From positions 1 through 55,833 of the forward strand of contig CAMJPQ010000015.1 of the NCBI GenBank assembly GCA_946407745.1: a stretch of 55,833 nucleotides of DNA, in the 5' to 3' direction. Below the pieces are notes generated by a model. It saw nothing but the letters and a program-made list of their open reading frames with translations. It was not told where the DNA came from and searched no databases. Position numbers and translations under genes: made by a program. The number at the start of each line of letters is the position of its first letter. Positions within the stretch are counted from its first letter, which is position 1. Positions 16,415 through 25,698 of this stretch are shown piece after piece. This stretch comes from an uncultured Clostridia bacterium (GTDB lineage: Bacteria > Bacillota > Clostridia > Christensenellales > Aristaeellaceae).

Positions 16415-19147
16415 TTACTCCGCGTCTTCCGCCAGCGAGCTGATGCGCTCTGCCAGGGCGGCGAGCTTTTCCTGATTGGCGGCGAGCTTGGCCTTCTCCT
16501 GCTCCACCAGGGCGGCAGGCGCCTTGCTCACAAAGCCGGGGTTGTTCAGCATGCCGGTCGCGCGGGCGATCTCCTTCTGCAGCGAGGCCTCCTCCTTGCG
16601 CAGGCGTGCCAGCTCCTTGTTGAGGTCCACCAGGTCGCCCAGGGGGATGTAGAGGGTGCCGGTGTCGGTCACGGCACTCACGGTCTTTTCATTCACCGTG
16701 AAGCCGGGGCTCAGCAGCGTTACCTCAGAGGCGCCGGCCAGCCGCTTGAAGTAGGGCTCGGCGTGAGCCAGCGTGTCCTGCCAGCCCTCCTTGGGCAGCA
16801 GCATCAGGCGGGTGCGCTTCCCGGCATTCACGTTCATTTCACTGCGCAGGTTGCGGATGGCGCGGATGACCTCCATGATGCCCTCCATCTGCCGCGCTTC
16901 CTCGGGGAAGTCGAGGGCGGGCACAGCCACCGGCCAGTCCTTCAGCATCAGGAAGCCCTCGCTGCCGGGCAGGTACTTGTACACCTGCTCTGTCAGGAAG
17001 GGCATGAAGGGATGCAGCAGCTTCAGCAGCCCTTCCAGCACATACAGCAGCACGGCCTGCACGTTTTCCTTCGCGGCACTGTCCTCGCCCAGCAACCAGG
17101 GCTTGGCCAGCTCGATGTACCAGTCGCAGAACTCGCTCCAGGCAAAATCGTAGATGCGCGTGGCGGAAAGGCCGAAATCCCCTTCCTCGTTGTGGGCGGT
17201 GATGTCGCGCACCGCATCCTGGTACCGGGTGAGGATCCACTTGTCCGCGGGGGTCAGTGTCGCGGGATTTACCTCAAGGCGGCGGTCCACGTTCATCAGC
17301 ACAAAGCGGCTGGCATTCCACACCTTGTTGGCAAAGTTCCGCGCCGCTTCCACCTTTTCAGGCGCGTACCGCGTGTCGTTGCCGGGGCTGACGCCCATCA
17401 GCAGGGAGAAGCGCAGCGCATCCGCGCCGTACTGGTCGATGATTTCCAGCGGATCCACGCCGTTGCCCAGAGACTTGGACATCTTCCTGCCCAGCGCGTC
17501 GCGCACCAGGCCGTGGATCAGCACGGTCTCAAAGGGAGTTTCACCCATCTGCTCGATGCCGGAGAAGATCATCCTTGCCACCCAGAAGAAGATGATGTCG
17601 TAGCCTGTCACCAGCATGGTGGTGGGGTAGAAGTATTTCAGGTCTTCGGTTTCCTCCGGCCAGCCCAGGGTGGAGAAGGGCCACAGCGCAGAGGAGAACC
17701 AGGTATCCAGCACATCCTCGTCCTGCGTCAGGTGGTGCCCGCCGCACTTGGGGCACACGGTGGGATCTGTGCGGGACACCACGGTTTCACCGCAGTCGTC
17801 ACAGTACCAGGCGGGGATGCGGTGTCCCCACCACAGGTGGCGGGAAATGCACCAGTCACGGATGTTCTCCATCCAGTTCAGGTAGGTCTTGTCAAAGCGC
17901 TCAGGCACAAAACGCGTTTTGCCCTCTCGCACCGCCGCGATGGCCGGGCGGGCCAGGGGCTCCATGCGCACAAACCACTGCCGGCTGATCATGGGCTCCA
18001 CCACGGTGTGGCAGCGGTAGCAGGTGCCCACCTCGTGGGTCAGCGGCTCCACGGAGCGCAGCAGCCCCAGGGCTTCCAGATCGGCCACGATGGCCTTGCG
18101 GGCCTCCAGCGTGGTCATGCCGGCGTACTTGCCGCAGTCCAGCACGCGCGCCTCGCCCACCGCGGCGCGGCCGGAGGCGAACAGCTCGTCGTTCTCTGCC
18201 TTTTCGGCAGCACCGGTCATGTGGCCGTCATAGGTAAACACCCGCACGATGGGCAGGCTGTGGCGCTGGCCGACCTCGTAGTCGTTGGGGTCGTGCGCGG
18301 GGGTGATCTTCACCACGCCGGTGCCCTTGGTCATATCGGCGTGCTCGTCGCACACAATGGGGATTTCCTTGTTGATCAGGGGCAGGATCACATGGCAGCC
18401 GTGCAGGTGCGCATAGCGCTCGTCCGCCTCGTTGATGGCCACGGCGGTATCGCCCAGCATGGTTTCCGGGCGGGTGGTGGCCAGCTCCAGCAGCTCGCCG
18501 GTTTCCTTCACGGGGTAGAGAATGTGCCAGAAATGGCCTTCCTTCTCCACATACTCCACCTCGGCGTCAGAAAGGGACGTGCCGCAGCAGGGGCACCAGT
18601 TGATCAGCCGGGAGCCGCGGTAGATCAGGTCCTTTTCATACAGGCGGCAGAACACCTCGCGCACGGCCTTGGAGCAGCCCTCATCCATGGTGAAGCGCTC
18701 GCGGCTCCAGTCACAGCTGGTGCCCATGCGGCGCAGCTGGGTGGTGATGCGTCCGCCGTATTCCTTTTTCCAGGCCCAGGCGCGCTCCAGGAAGGCCTCC
18801 CGGCCGATCATGGCTTTGGTCAGCCCCTCCTTGCGCATCGCCTCCACGATTTTCACCTCAGTGGCGATGGCGGCATGATCCGTGCCCGGCAGCCACAGCG
18901 TGGGGTCGCCCTTCATGCGGTGGTAGCGGGTGGCCGCGTCCTGCAGCGTGTTGTCCATGGCGTGGCCCATGTGCAGCTGGCCGGTGATGTTGGGCGGCGG
19001 CATCACGATGGTGAAGGGCTTTTTGCCCTCCACACGGTGCGCCTCAAAGGCGCCGGACTCCTCCCAGGCCTTGTAGATTTTCGCCTCGATGGCCTGCGGG
19101 TTGAACCTGGATTCCATCTCCAGGGCTGGTTTCGTTGTCTCAGACAT
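16415..19147 (-). CDS. valS: Valyl-tRNA synthetase
   Basis: Charges tRNA-Val. The 910-residue class I synthetase has PPPNITGQLHMGH at about 50-62 (HIGH motif) and an editing domain. KMSKSLGNG follows at about 550, then the anticodon-binding region and a C-terminal Leu/Glu-rich coiled coil (about 840-905) typical of ValRS. A zinc-ribbon-like insert is visible (CDDCGE...CPKCGG). ATG 19147 follows GGGAGGAA. A small membrane protein gene and a Val-specific T-box precede it, so expression should rise when uncharged tRNA-Val accumulates. Confidence 0.97.
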   Translation of the reverse strand: MSETTKPALEMESRFNPQAIEAKIYKAWEESGAFEAHRVEGKKPFTIVMPPPNITGQLHMGHAMDNTLQDAATRYHRMKGDPTLWLPGTDHAAIATEVKIVEAMRKEGLTKAMIGREAFLERAWAWKKEYGGRITTQLRRMGTSCDWSRERFTMDEGCSKAVREVFCRLYEKDLIYRGSRLINWCPCCGTSLSDAEVEYVEKEGHFWHILYPVKETGELLELATTRPETMLGDTAVAINEADERYAHLHGCHVILPLINKEIPIVCDEHADMTKGTGVVKITPAHDPNDYEVGQRHSLPIVRVFTYDGHMTGAAEKAENDELFASGRAAVGEARVLDCGKYAGMTTLEARKAIVADLEALGLLRSVEPLTHEVGTCYRCHTVVEPMISRQWFVRMEPLARPAIAAVREGKTRFVPERFDKTYLNWMENIRDWCISRHLWWGHRIPAWYCDDCGETVVSRTDPTVCPKCGGHHLTQDEDVLDTWFSSALWPFSTLGWPEETEDLKYFYPTTMLVTGYDIIFFWVARMIFSGIEQMGETPFETVLIHGLVRDALGRKMSKSLGNGVDPLEIIDQYGADALRFSLLMGVSPGNDTRYAPEKVEAARNFANKVWNASRFVLMNVDRRLEVNPATLTPADKWILTRYQDAVRDITAHNEEGDFGLSATRIYDFAWSEFCDWYIELAKPWLLGEDSAAKENVQAVLLYVLEGLLKLLHPFMPFLTEQVYKYLPGSEGFLMLKDWPVAVPALDFPEEARQMEGIMEVIRAIRNLRSEMNVNAGKRTRLMLLPKEGWQDTLAHAEPYFKRLAGASEVTLLSPGFTVNEKTVSAVTDTGTLYIPLGDLVDLNKELARLRKEEASLQKEIARATGMLNNPGFVSKAPAALVEQEKAKLAANQEKLAALAERISSLAEDAE

Positions 19148-19169
19148 CGCTCTTCCCTCCTGGTTTCTT

Positions 19170-19370
19170 TCAGATCAGCGTCAGCATCCTCAGCGCGCCG
19201 ATGAGCGCAAGTACCCCGCCCGCCGCCTTGAGCAGCAGCGAGGCCTTTTCCCTGCCGGCAAAGAAACGCGCCGCCAGGCGGTCTGACCCGTACACTACGA
19301 TTGCGCCCACGGCCAGCAGGGGCGTGCCCCAGTTCATCAGCCGGGCAAAGACACCGCGCAAATATTCCAT
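19170..19370 (-). CDS. Small two-helix membrane protein between T-box and valS
   Basis: Function unknown. The 66-residue product has two hydrophobic segments (about 14-30 and 45-62) separated by a basic loop (RLAARFFAGREK). ATG 19370 has a strong GGAGGGAAAG site and comes directly after the T-box terminator. It is therefore the first gene read when the T-box is open; valS starts 22 bases later. It could be a real protein or mainly couple translation into valS. Confidence 0.65.
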   Translation of the reverse strand: MEYLRGVFARLMNWGTPLLAVGAIVVYGSDRLAARFFAGREKASLLLKAAGGVLALIGALRMLTLI

Positions 19371-19382
19371 CTTTCCCTCCGG

Positions 19383-19622
19383 AAAACAAAACAGCCCTCA
19401 TCCCGAAGGACGGAGCTGTATCCGTGGTACCACCTTGCTTCGCAAACGAAAAGTCTGCCTCTCAGCGCTGTAACGGGCGCGCCCGCGCCAGACTACTGCC
19501 GCATGGGTTTCGTGAGGCGCTCTGAGGAAGCGACATTCCCCTCAGCCTTGCGGAAACGGTCTTTCAGCCGGTGAACCGTTCTCTCTGACCGCGGCATACA
19601 AGGGTACTCCTCTTCCGTTTGC
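19383..19622 (-). promoter_or_regulatory. T-box leader (tRNA-Val-responsive, specifier GUC)
   Basis: The conserved T-box AAGGTGGTACCACGG is on the minus strand at 19436-19422. It is followed by a terminator (ACAGC...GCTGT, then TTTTGTTTT at 19395-19381). The opposite end has a stem I with GGAAGAGGAGTA and, on its 3' side, GGGGAATGTCGCTTCCTC. The specifier codon there is GUC (19534-19532), a Val codon, which agrees with valS downstream. An AGAGAG bulge motif is also present in stem I. Uncharged tRNA-Val(GAC) should stabilise the antiterminator. Confidence 0.93.
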
Positions 19623-19648
19623 GAGATACTATGGGGAACGCGTCAGGC

Positions 19649-19837
19649 TTACGCCTCCTTCGCGTCCATGTTGATGACCTGCTTGCCGTTGTAGTAACCG
19701 CAATGCTTGCATACGTGGTGATCCAGCTTCATCTGATGGCACTGGGGGCACTCCACGATGCTGGGCAGGCTCAGCTTCCAATTGGCCCGGCGGCTGTTCC
19801 TCCGCGCTTTGGATACTTTACCCTTCGGTACTGCCAT
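19649..19837 (-). CDS. rpmF: 50S ribosomal protein L32
   Basis: The 62-residue large-subunit protein begins MAVPKGKVSKARRNSRRA, and the second half carries a zinc ribbon (CPQC...CKHC), so it is the zinc-binding form of L32. The ATG follows GAGGAGGTGG. It lies 44 bases downstream of the DUF177 gene, the universal yceD-rpmF arrangement, and is followed by the valS T-box. Confidence 0.97.
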   Translation of the reverse strand: MAVPKGKVSKARRNSRRANWKLSLPSIVECPQCHQMKLDHHVCKHCGYYNGKQVINMDAKEA

Positions 19838-19881
19838 GTTTCCACCTCCTCAACACCGCTGTCCGCGTCGGGAAGCGGTTG

Positions 19882-20415
19882 CTATTCAAGCGATGCGCTG
19901 CCGTCCTCTTTCTCAGAGGCGCTGTCCAGCAGCTGCTGTAATGCCGCAAAGGGACGCCGCGTGGACGAATCCTGTGCGGATGGGCGCAACGGTACGTCAT
20001 CTGCTGCGTAGCCCTCCGGCCTGCCGGGGCAATTCTTCCCACAAATCAGGCGCATCGGCATCTCCAGCAGCGCGAAGGTTGTCACCAGCCGTTCCAGATC
20101 CACCTGGGAGGAGGTGTAGGTGAACACCTCGTCATCCTCGGGGTTTCCGTTCAGGAGGAACAGCTCGTCATAGCCTGCGCTGATGGGCGCTTCTGCGGGC
20201 CTCAGACAGTTGGCGCAGCGGCCGCGCGCGTTGGTGTTCAGCTCTCCCTTGACCTTGATGGAACCGTTGTCCAGCGCAAGATAGGTCCCGCATACTCTGG
20301 CGTCGTCAAAGGTGACGGTTTCGCCAAAGATGCTCTGGGGCGCAATGGCCTGCGCTCCCTCAAAGGGATACTCAACGCCGGGGTTTCTCAGGGCCAGGGT
20401 AACATCCAGCTTCAC
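19882..20415 (-). CDS. DUF177 (YceD) family protein, 23S rRNA accumulation factor
   Basis: YceD/Duf177 proteins are needed for normal 23S rRNA accumulation in E. coli and plants and nearly always precede rpmF. The 177-residue protein has the CANCLRP cysteine pair (about residue 70) and the C-terminal CGKNCPG segment that in Firmicutes forms a second metal-binding pair. GTG 20415 is chosen because GAGGT lies eight bases upstream; ATG 20430 has no ribosome binding site. The C-terminal tail after the Cys segment is Asp/Ser-rich. It is driven by a consensus promoter. Confidence 0.9.
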   Translation of the reverse strand: MKLDVTLALRNPGVEYPFEGAQAIAPQSIFGETVTFDDARVCGTYLALDNGSIKVKGELNTNARGRCANCLRPAEAPISAGYDELFLLNGNPEDDEVFTYTSSQVDLERLVTTFALLEMPMRLICGKNCPGRPEGYAADDVPLRPSAQDSSTRRPFAALQQLLDSASEKEDGSASLE

Positions 20416-20456
20416 AGCACTACCTCGCATACGTCCGCGAATTGTGACCGCCTTGT

Positions 20457-20485
20457 ATTATACGGTGACGTCTGCGTTTTGTCAA
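20457..20485 (-). promoter_or_regulatory. Consensus promoter of DUF177-rpmF
   Basis: On the minus strand TTGACA (20485-20480) and TATAAT (20462-20457), 17-base spacer, both perfect. Confidence 0.9.
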
Positions 20486-20526
20486 TCATTTTTTATTGCG
20501 CTGCGCGGGATGGGCGGAGCGTGTGT

Positions 20527-20554
20527 TGCAATTCAGCCTTTCGGCTGAATTGCA
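20527..20554 (-). repeat. Perfect 12-bp hairpin with GAAA tetraloop
   Basis: TGCAATTCAGCC and GGCTGAATTGCA flank a four-base loop that reads GAAA on the minus strand, a GNRA tetraloop. It lies about 75 bases beyond the minus-strand gene that ends at 20627 and has no U tract. It may act as a processing barrier or a weak terminator. Confidence 0.6.
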
Positions 20555-20569
20555 GCTGCTGAGGAATGC

Positions 20570-20594
20570 TTTCACTGCCCTTGGGCCGGTGAAA
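20570..20594 (-). terminator. Imperfect hairpin behind the 20.6-kb secreted protein gene
   Basis: Minus-strand TTTCAC...GTGAAA with inner GCCC/GGGC pairs lies 30 bases after the stop codon, in tandem with the GNRA hairpin. There is no clear U run. Confidence 0.4.
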
Positions 20595-20626
20595 ACTACC
20601 CGCCTGACCGGGGAAACCGGCCGGTG

Positions 20627-21745
20627 TCAGGACTGGGGGTCGGGAGCGAAAAAGCTGAGGAACTCCTGCAGCTTCGCCTCCATCCAATCGGTGTCGTAGT
20701 CTGCCAGATAATCCTTGGACAGGCCGATGGATTCAATGGAGCGGTCAAAGCTACTGTACTCACAGTACTCGGCGAACAGGTACAGCGTTCCGTAATCCTG
20801 TGCGTCAATGATGTTGCGGTAATTGGCCTGGTTGTCGGTGGAGGGGTCCATCAGGCGCAGCGCCTCCGCCATGTCCCAGAACACCTCGTCGGCAGAGAGA
20901 AACAGGGTGGAGTATTCTTGTGCCTCCAGGCAGGAGGACCAGACCGCCTTCTTTGTGTCTGTAACGAAATCGATTTCCTCCAGCGCGGCGGAGATCGCCT
21001 GGGCGTCCGGGGTGTCCTGCGCCGCTTCCTGCAGCAGCCGCAGAAGAACCGTCATATTCTCCCACTGGTCGCTGGCCTCAGGGTTCTTCGCAAAGCGGAG
21101 GGGCTGGGTGTAGAGGTAATCAAAGGGGGTGCAGGTTTTTGTGCCGGTATCGTACAGGTTGATCAGAGAGTAAACGCCGAACTTGGGGTAGTAGCAAATG
21201 GACTCAATCCTTGGACTGTGCGCCGCCAGCCATTCACGCAGTTCCTCAGTGGTCTCAAACTCCGGCGGTTCCTGGTCGCCGGCGGAGTCCTCATAAGTGG
21301 TGTTGACCAGCGTACCGGCCCAAACGTACTCGTTTTCCGCGATGATCAGCACATCGGCTTCCGCCAGGGAGGCGGCGCGGTATTGCGACGGAAGCTGCCG
21401 CATCAGGTCGCAGCGCAGCCACACCCGGGGCGCTCCGAGGTCCACGCCGCTGTAATCGTCAGGAAATCCGTCCACCATGCTGTCCGGATAGCCGGAATCC
21501 AGTTTGGTATATTCCTTTTCCGGCGCGGCACGGGTCAGTATGATCAGCTGCAGGGTGCCATAATCCACCTCGCCCAGCGCGTCCGGGTCGTATTCGCTCA
21601 GGTCGTCGGAAACCTCAATTGATTCGTTGGGCAGCTCGCCGGCGGAGAGCACCTGGTCGATGGTGGGCATGGCGTCAGCCGCGGCGTTCAGTGACAGACC
21701 GCACAGCAGCGCCAGCAGGAGCAGCAGGGACAGAGCGTTTTTCAT
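20627..21745 (-). CDS. Secreted protein of unknown function
   Basis: No family is recognised. The 372-residue product has a clear signal peptide (MKNALSLLLLLALLCGLSLNAAADA, cleavage near AADA-MP) with no lipobox. The mature part is acidic and Tyr/Trp-rich, with two apparent halves. The first (about 40-180) contains a strand-rich region with GAPRVWLRCDLM and IIAENEYVWAGTL. The second (about 190-370) is helical with repeated EYS/YGTLYLF-type segments (EYSTLFLSADE, YGTLYLFAEYCEYS). ATG 21745 is preferred over TTG 21751 by its distance from GGAGG. It follows a DUF6273 secreted protein on the same strand, separated by a terminator. Confidence 0.75.
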   Translation of the reverse strand: MKNALSLLLLLALLCGLSLNAAADAMPTIDQVLSAGELPNESIEVSDDLSEYDPDALGEVDYGTLQLIILTRAAPEKEYTKLDSGYPDSMVDGFPDDYSGVDLGAPRVWLRCDLMRQLPSQYRAASLAEADVLIIAENEYVWAGTLVNTTYEDSAGDQEPPEFETTEELREWLAAHSPRIESICYYPKFGVYSLINLYDTGTKTCTPFDYLYTQPLRFAKNPEASDQWENMTVLLRLLQEAAQDTPDAQAISAALEEIDFVTDTKKAVWSSCLEAQEYSTLFLSADEVFWDMAEALRLMDPSTDNQANYRNIIDAQDYGTLYLFAEYCEYSSFDRSIESIGLSKDYLADYDTDWMEAKLQEFLSFFAPDPQS

Positions 21746-21783
21746 CGTCAAGCCTCCATTCTCTCAGACGCTGTTGCCTCGGC

Positions 21784-21808
21784 AGCTTATAGCCGCCGAA
21801 GTAATAAA
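21784..21808. repeat. 25-bp intergenic repeat, copy A
   Basis: Identical at 23 of 25 positions to 46732-46756. The core is a partial palindrome, CGGCAGCT-TAT-AGCCGCCG here. On the minus strand each copy directly follows the T run of a terminator. Confidence 0.6.
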
Positions 21809-21834
21809 ACCCAACCACCTTCACAGGCGGTTGG
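21805..21834 (-). terminator. Terminator of the DUF6273 gene
   Basis: Minus-strand stem CCAACCgCC / GGtGGTTGG with loop TGTGAA, followed by GTTTTATTA, seven bases after the stop codon. Confidence 0.8.
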
Positions 21835-21840
21835 TAAGAA

Positions 21841-22968
21841 TCACTTGTCGGAATACTTGCCCGCATCCACGCAGATCACGGGACGCACGCCACCGTGCTG
21901 TGCGTTCACGTTCATGCTGCGCAGGCTGTCGCACAGGCCCTCCGCGCTGACGAACAGGGCGGCGGAGTTCTCTGCGCCGGGGTTGCGCAGCCACCACCAT
22001 GCGGCGGTCAGCCCGCGCTTGTACTGGTCGCGCTCTGTGTGGCGGATACCGGCGCGCGCGGCGGCCGTCATCGGGGCCAGGCACCAGGGCTGACCCTTCA
22101 CGTATTGCTCCCACTGGCTGTAGGACAGCAGGTACACGCGGTCGTACAGGTCGTCACCGCCGCTGGTGCGCCGCGCCCACGGGTTATTCTCGCCCGCGCA
22201 GAAGGCATAGACCAGCGCAGCCTGCTCCGCCGGGGTGAAGGCGGCGTCCAGGAAGCCGTCATTCAGCCAGGCGCGCAGCGAGCTCTTCGGCCAGGTGACA
22301 TTGGTATAGGTGTGGTGGTATTCCCTGGAGGCCAGCACCTTGCGCGGCAGCAATGTCAGGTGGCTGCCGGAGCGGCTCAGCACCACCCACTGTATCGGCT
22401 CCTTGCCGTTGAGCGGCACGTTGTCCTGCTCGATGCTGCCGAAGACCACGTAGTCACCGGGCTGCGCGTCCGGCAGGGCGGTCAGCGGCACATCCTCCAC
22501 AAAGCGCGGAACGGCGGTCGGCTTTGGCGTAACAGCCGCGCCGGTAGCGGTGGGGGTGGCGGAGGGCTCAGGGGAGAAGCTGGCGGTGAAGGCCGCCGAA
22601 CCGGCGGAAATCAGCTCGCCGTTGAGAAAGGCGCGCACCGTGACGGTGTAGCCGCCGCTTTTATAATTCAGGTCAGAGGCGAACATTTCGATGCCGGAGG
22701 TGCCCGGATACAGCGTGTAGGTCACGCCGCTGCGGCTTTCGAAAGCCTCTCCCGAGGAGCCGTAGCAGGAGAAGGAAAAGCTGGTGGCGGTGGGCACCTC
22801 TGTCCAGCTGATGGTAACGGTCTCGCCCGTCATCACGGCGGGGGAGACAGAGATGACCAGAGAGGCCGGCACCGTCGGCCCGGGAGACGCCGTGGCAGCC
22901 TCCTCCGCCAGGGAAGGAGAGAGAAGGCACAGCGCCGCAAGCAGACACAAAAGCACTCGCTTCAACAT
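21841..22968 (-). CDS. Secreted DUF6273 domain protein
   Basis: DUF6273 domains occur in many secreted proteins of gut Clostridia and resemble the formylglycine-generating/C-type-lectin-like fold; the function is unknown. The 375-residue product has a signal peptide (MLKRVLLCLLAALCLLSPSLAEE) and a Ser/Thr/Pro linker. An immunoglobulin/Fn3-like region follows (about 35-125, VTISWTEVPTATSFSFSC). The DUF6273 domain spans about 165-370 (VVFGSIEQ, IQWVVLSR, SSLRAWLNDGFL, WWWLRNPG, GVRPVICVD). ATG 22968 is chosen since GGAGG is 7 bases away; ATG 22974 is too close. It probably acts at the cell surface. Confidence 0.85.
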   Translation of the reverse strand: MLKRVLLCLLAALCLLSPSLAEEAATASPGPTVPASLVISVSPAVMTGETVTISWTEVPTATSFSFSCYGSSGEAFESRSGVTYTLYPGTSGIEMFASDLNYKSGGYTVTVRAFLNGELISAGSAAFTASFSPEPSATPTATGAAVTPKPTAVPRFVEDVPLTALPDAQPGDYVVFGSIEQDNVPLNGKEPIQWVVLSRSGSHLTLLPRKVLASREYHHTYTNVTWPKSSLRAWLNDGFLDAAFTPAEQAALVYAFCAGENNPWARRTSGGDDLYDRVYLLSYSQWEQYVKGQPWCLAPMTAAARAGIRHTERDQYKRGLTAAWWWLRNPGAENSAALFVSAEGLCDSLRSMNVNAQHGGVRPVICVDAGKYSDK

Positions 22969-22998
22969 ATTCATTCCTCCCGTCTGTTTCTTATATTC

Positions 22999-23027
22999 AT
23001 TATACAGAAACTGACAATGAAACGCAA
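22999..23027 (-). promoter_or_regulatory. Promoter of the DUF6273 gene
   Basis: On the minus strand TTGCGT (23027-23022) and TATAAT (23004-22999) with a 17-base spacer, about 30 bases before the ATG. Confidence 0.75.
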
Positions 23028-23053
23028 TAGGCTCGGCGGAAGGCGGAGGTTTG

Positions 23054-23775
23054 TCACGAGCCGAGGTAGGCCTTCTGCACCTCTTCGGAATGCATCAGCT
23101 CGATGGCCTCACCCTGCATGGTGATCGAGCCGGTTTCCATCACGTAGGCGCGGTTGGCCACGGACAGCGCCATCTGCGCGTTTTGCTCCACCAGCAGGAT
23201 GGTCACGCCGCTCGCGTGCAGCTCAGTGATAATGGAAAAGATCTGCTCCACAAGGATCGGGGCCAGACCCATGGACGGCTCATCCAGCATGAGGATGGTG
23301 GGCTTGGACATCAGCGCGCGCGCCATGGCCAGCATCTGCTGCTCGCCGCCGGACAGCGTGCCCGCGATCTGCTTTTCGCGCTCCTTCAGGCGGGGAAAGC
23401 GCTGGTACATCTCCTGCAGGGAGGCGTCGATCTCCCCCGCGGGGCGGGTGTAGCCGCCCATCTCCAGGTTTTCGCGCACGGTCAGCTGCTGGAACACGCG
23501 CCTGCCCTCAGGGCACAGCGACAGCCCCTGCGGCACGACACGGCTTGCGCCCAGGCCGGTGATCTCCTGCCCGCGCAGGTGAACGTGGCCGGAGCGCGGC
23601 TTCAGCAGCCCGGCGATGGTGTTCAGGGTAGTGGATTTGCCCGCGCCGTTGGCACCGATGAGGGTGACGATCTCCCCCTCGTTCACCTCCAGCGAAATGC
23701 CCTTGATGGCGTGTATCGCCCCATAATAGACGTGCAGGTCGGAGACGACCAGCAGCGGTTGGTTGGCGGCGCCGC

Positions 23776-23779
<4 letters not shown>
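23054..23779 (-). CDS. livF: Branched-chain amino acid ABC transporter ATP-binding protein LivF
   Basis: Second ATPase of the Liv importer. The 241-residue protein has Walker A GANGAGKST, signature LSGGEQQM and Walker B ILMLDEPSMGLAP, with the LivF-type start VSDLHVYYGAIHAIKG. ATG 23779 overlaps the livG stop (ATGA). It is the last gene of livK-H-M-G-F. Confidence 0.95.
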
Positions 23780-24635
<856 letters not shown>

Positions 24636-24639
<4 letters not shown>

Positions 24640-25688
24640 GCGGCTTTATCCCCCTTCCTGTTCTTTCCGCGCAGGCTTTCTCCCACACGATTGACAATGC
24701 CCCTGAGCGTGGGGTTGTTGCCCAGCACCATCACCAGAATGAGGATGACCGCATAGATTAGCATGCGGTACTGCGCGAATTCGCGCAGCATTTCAGGCAG
24801 CACATACAGCACCGTGGCCGAGATGACCGAGCCGAGGATGGAGCCCAGGCCGCCCAGCACCACGAACACCAGCACCTGTATGGAGGCGTCCACGTTGAAC
24901 TTGCTCGCCTGCAGGGTGGAGTAGTTCAGCCCGAACAGCGCACCTGCCATGCCGGCCAGCACGGCGGAGATGACAAAGGCCATCATCTTGTATTTTGTGA
25001 CGTTGATGCCCACGGATTCCGCCGCGATGCGGTTGTCACGAATGGCCTTGATGGCGCGGCCGGAGCGGCTGTTGACCAGGTTGAACACCACCAGCAGCGT
25101 GAACAGCACCAGCGCGAAGCCCACCTCAAAGGTGGCGATTTTTGTCACACCCTGCGCGCCGGCGGGGCCGTTGTAAACGAATTTGCCTGGCAGCACCGGC
25201 TGGTTGAAGGAGGCGTGCAGCGTGGCGCCTTCGAGGGAGAAGTAGACCAGATTCAGTATGTTTCGGATAATCTCGCCGAAGGCCAGCGTCACAATGGCCA
25301 GATAGTCACCGCGCAGGCGCAGCACCGGTACGCCGATCAGAACGCCCGCCACACCGGAGAACAGCCCGCCGCAGACGATGGCCATCAGCAGGCGCGCCAG
25401 GTCACTCAGCTCCGGGAAGCGCGCCTTCAGCCAGGCCGCCAGCACGATGCCGGAGAAGGCGCCGATGCTCATGAAGCCCGCGTGTCCCAGCGAAAGCTCG
25501 CCGGAGATGCCCACCGTCAGATTCAGTGACACCGCCATCACGATGTAGCAGCAGATGGGAATCAGCTGCCCGCGCAGCGCGCGGCTCATCAGCTTGTTCT
25601 CTATCAGTACCTGGCAGATGATGAAGGCGGCGATGACCACCGCGAAGGTGACCGCAGTCATGAGGAAGGTCTTCTTTTTCATGCTCAT
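24636..25688 (-). CDS. livM: Branched-chain amino acid ABC transporter permease LivM
   Basis: One of two membrane subunits. The 350-residue protein has about ten helices. The family signatures GELSLGHAGFMSIGAFSG, LRLRGDYLAIVTLAFGEI and the ATPase-docking loop RAIKAIRDNRIAAESVGIN are present. ATG 25688 is chosen because GAGGTG, overlapping the livH stop, is 8 bases away; GTG 25697 and ATG 25682 are less well spaced. It is coupled to livG by a 4-base overlap. Confidence 0.93.
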
Positions 25689-25698
25689 GGTCGTCACC

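Noticed and set aside
16763-19204. An 813-codon open frame on the plus strand opposite valS
   Set aside because: High GC content makes long frames opposite genes common. It has no ribosome binding site or motif, while valS on the other strand is unmistakable.
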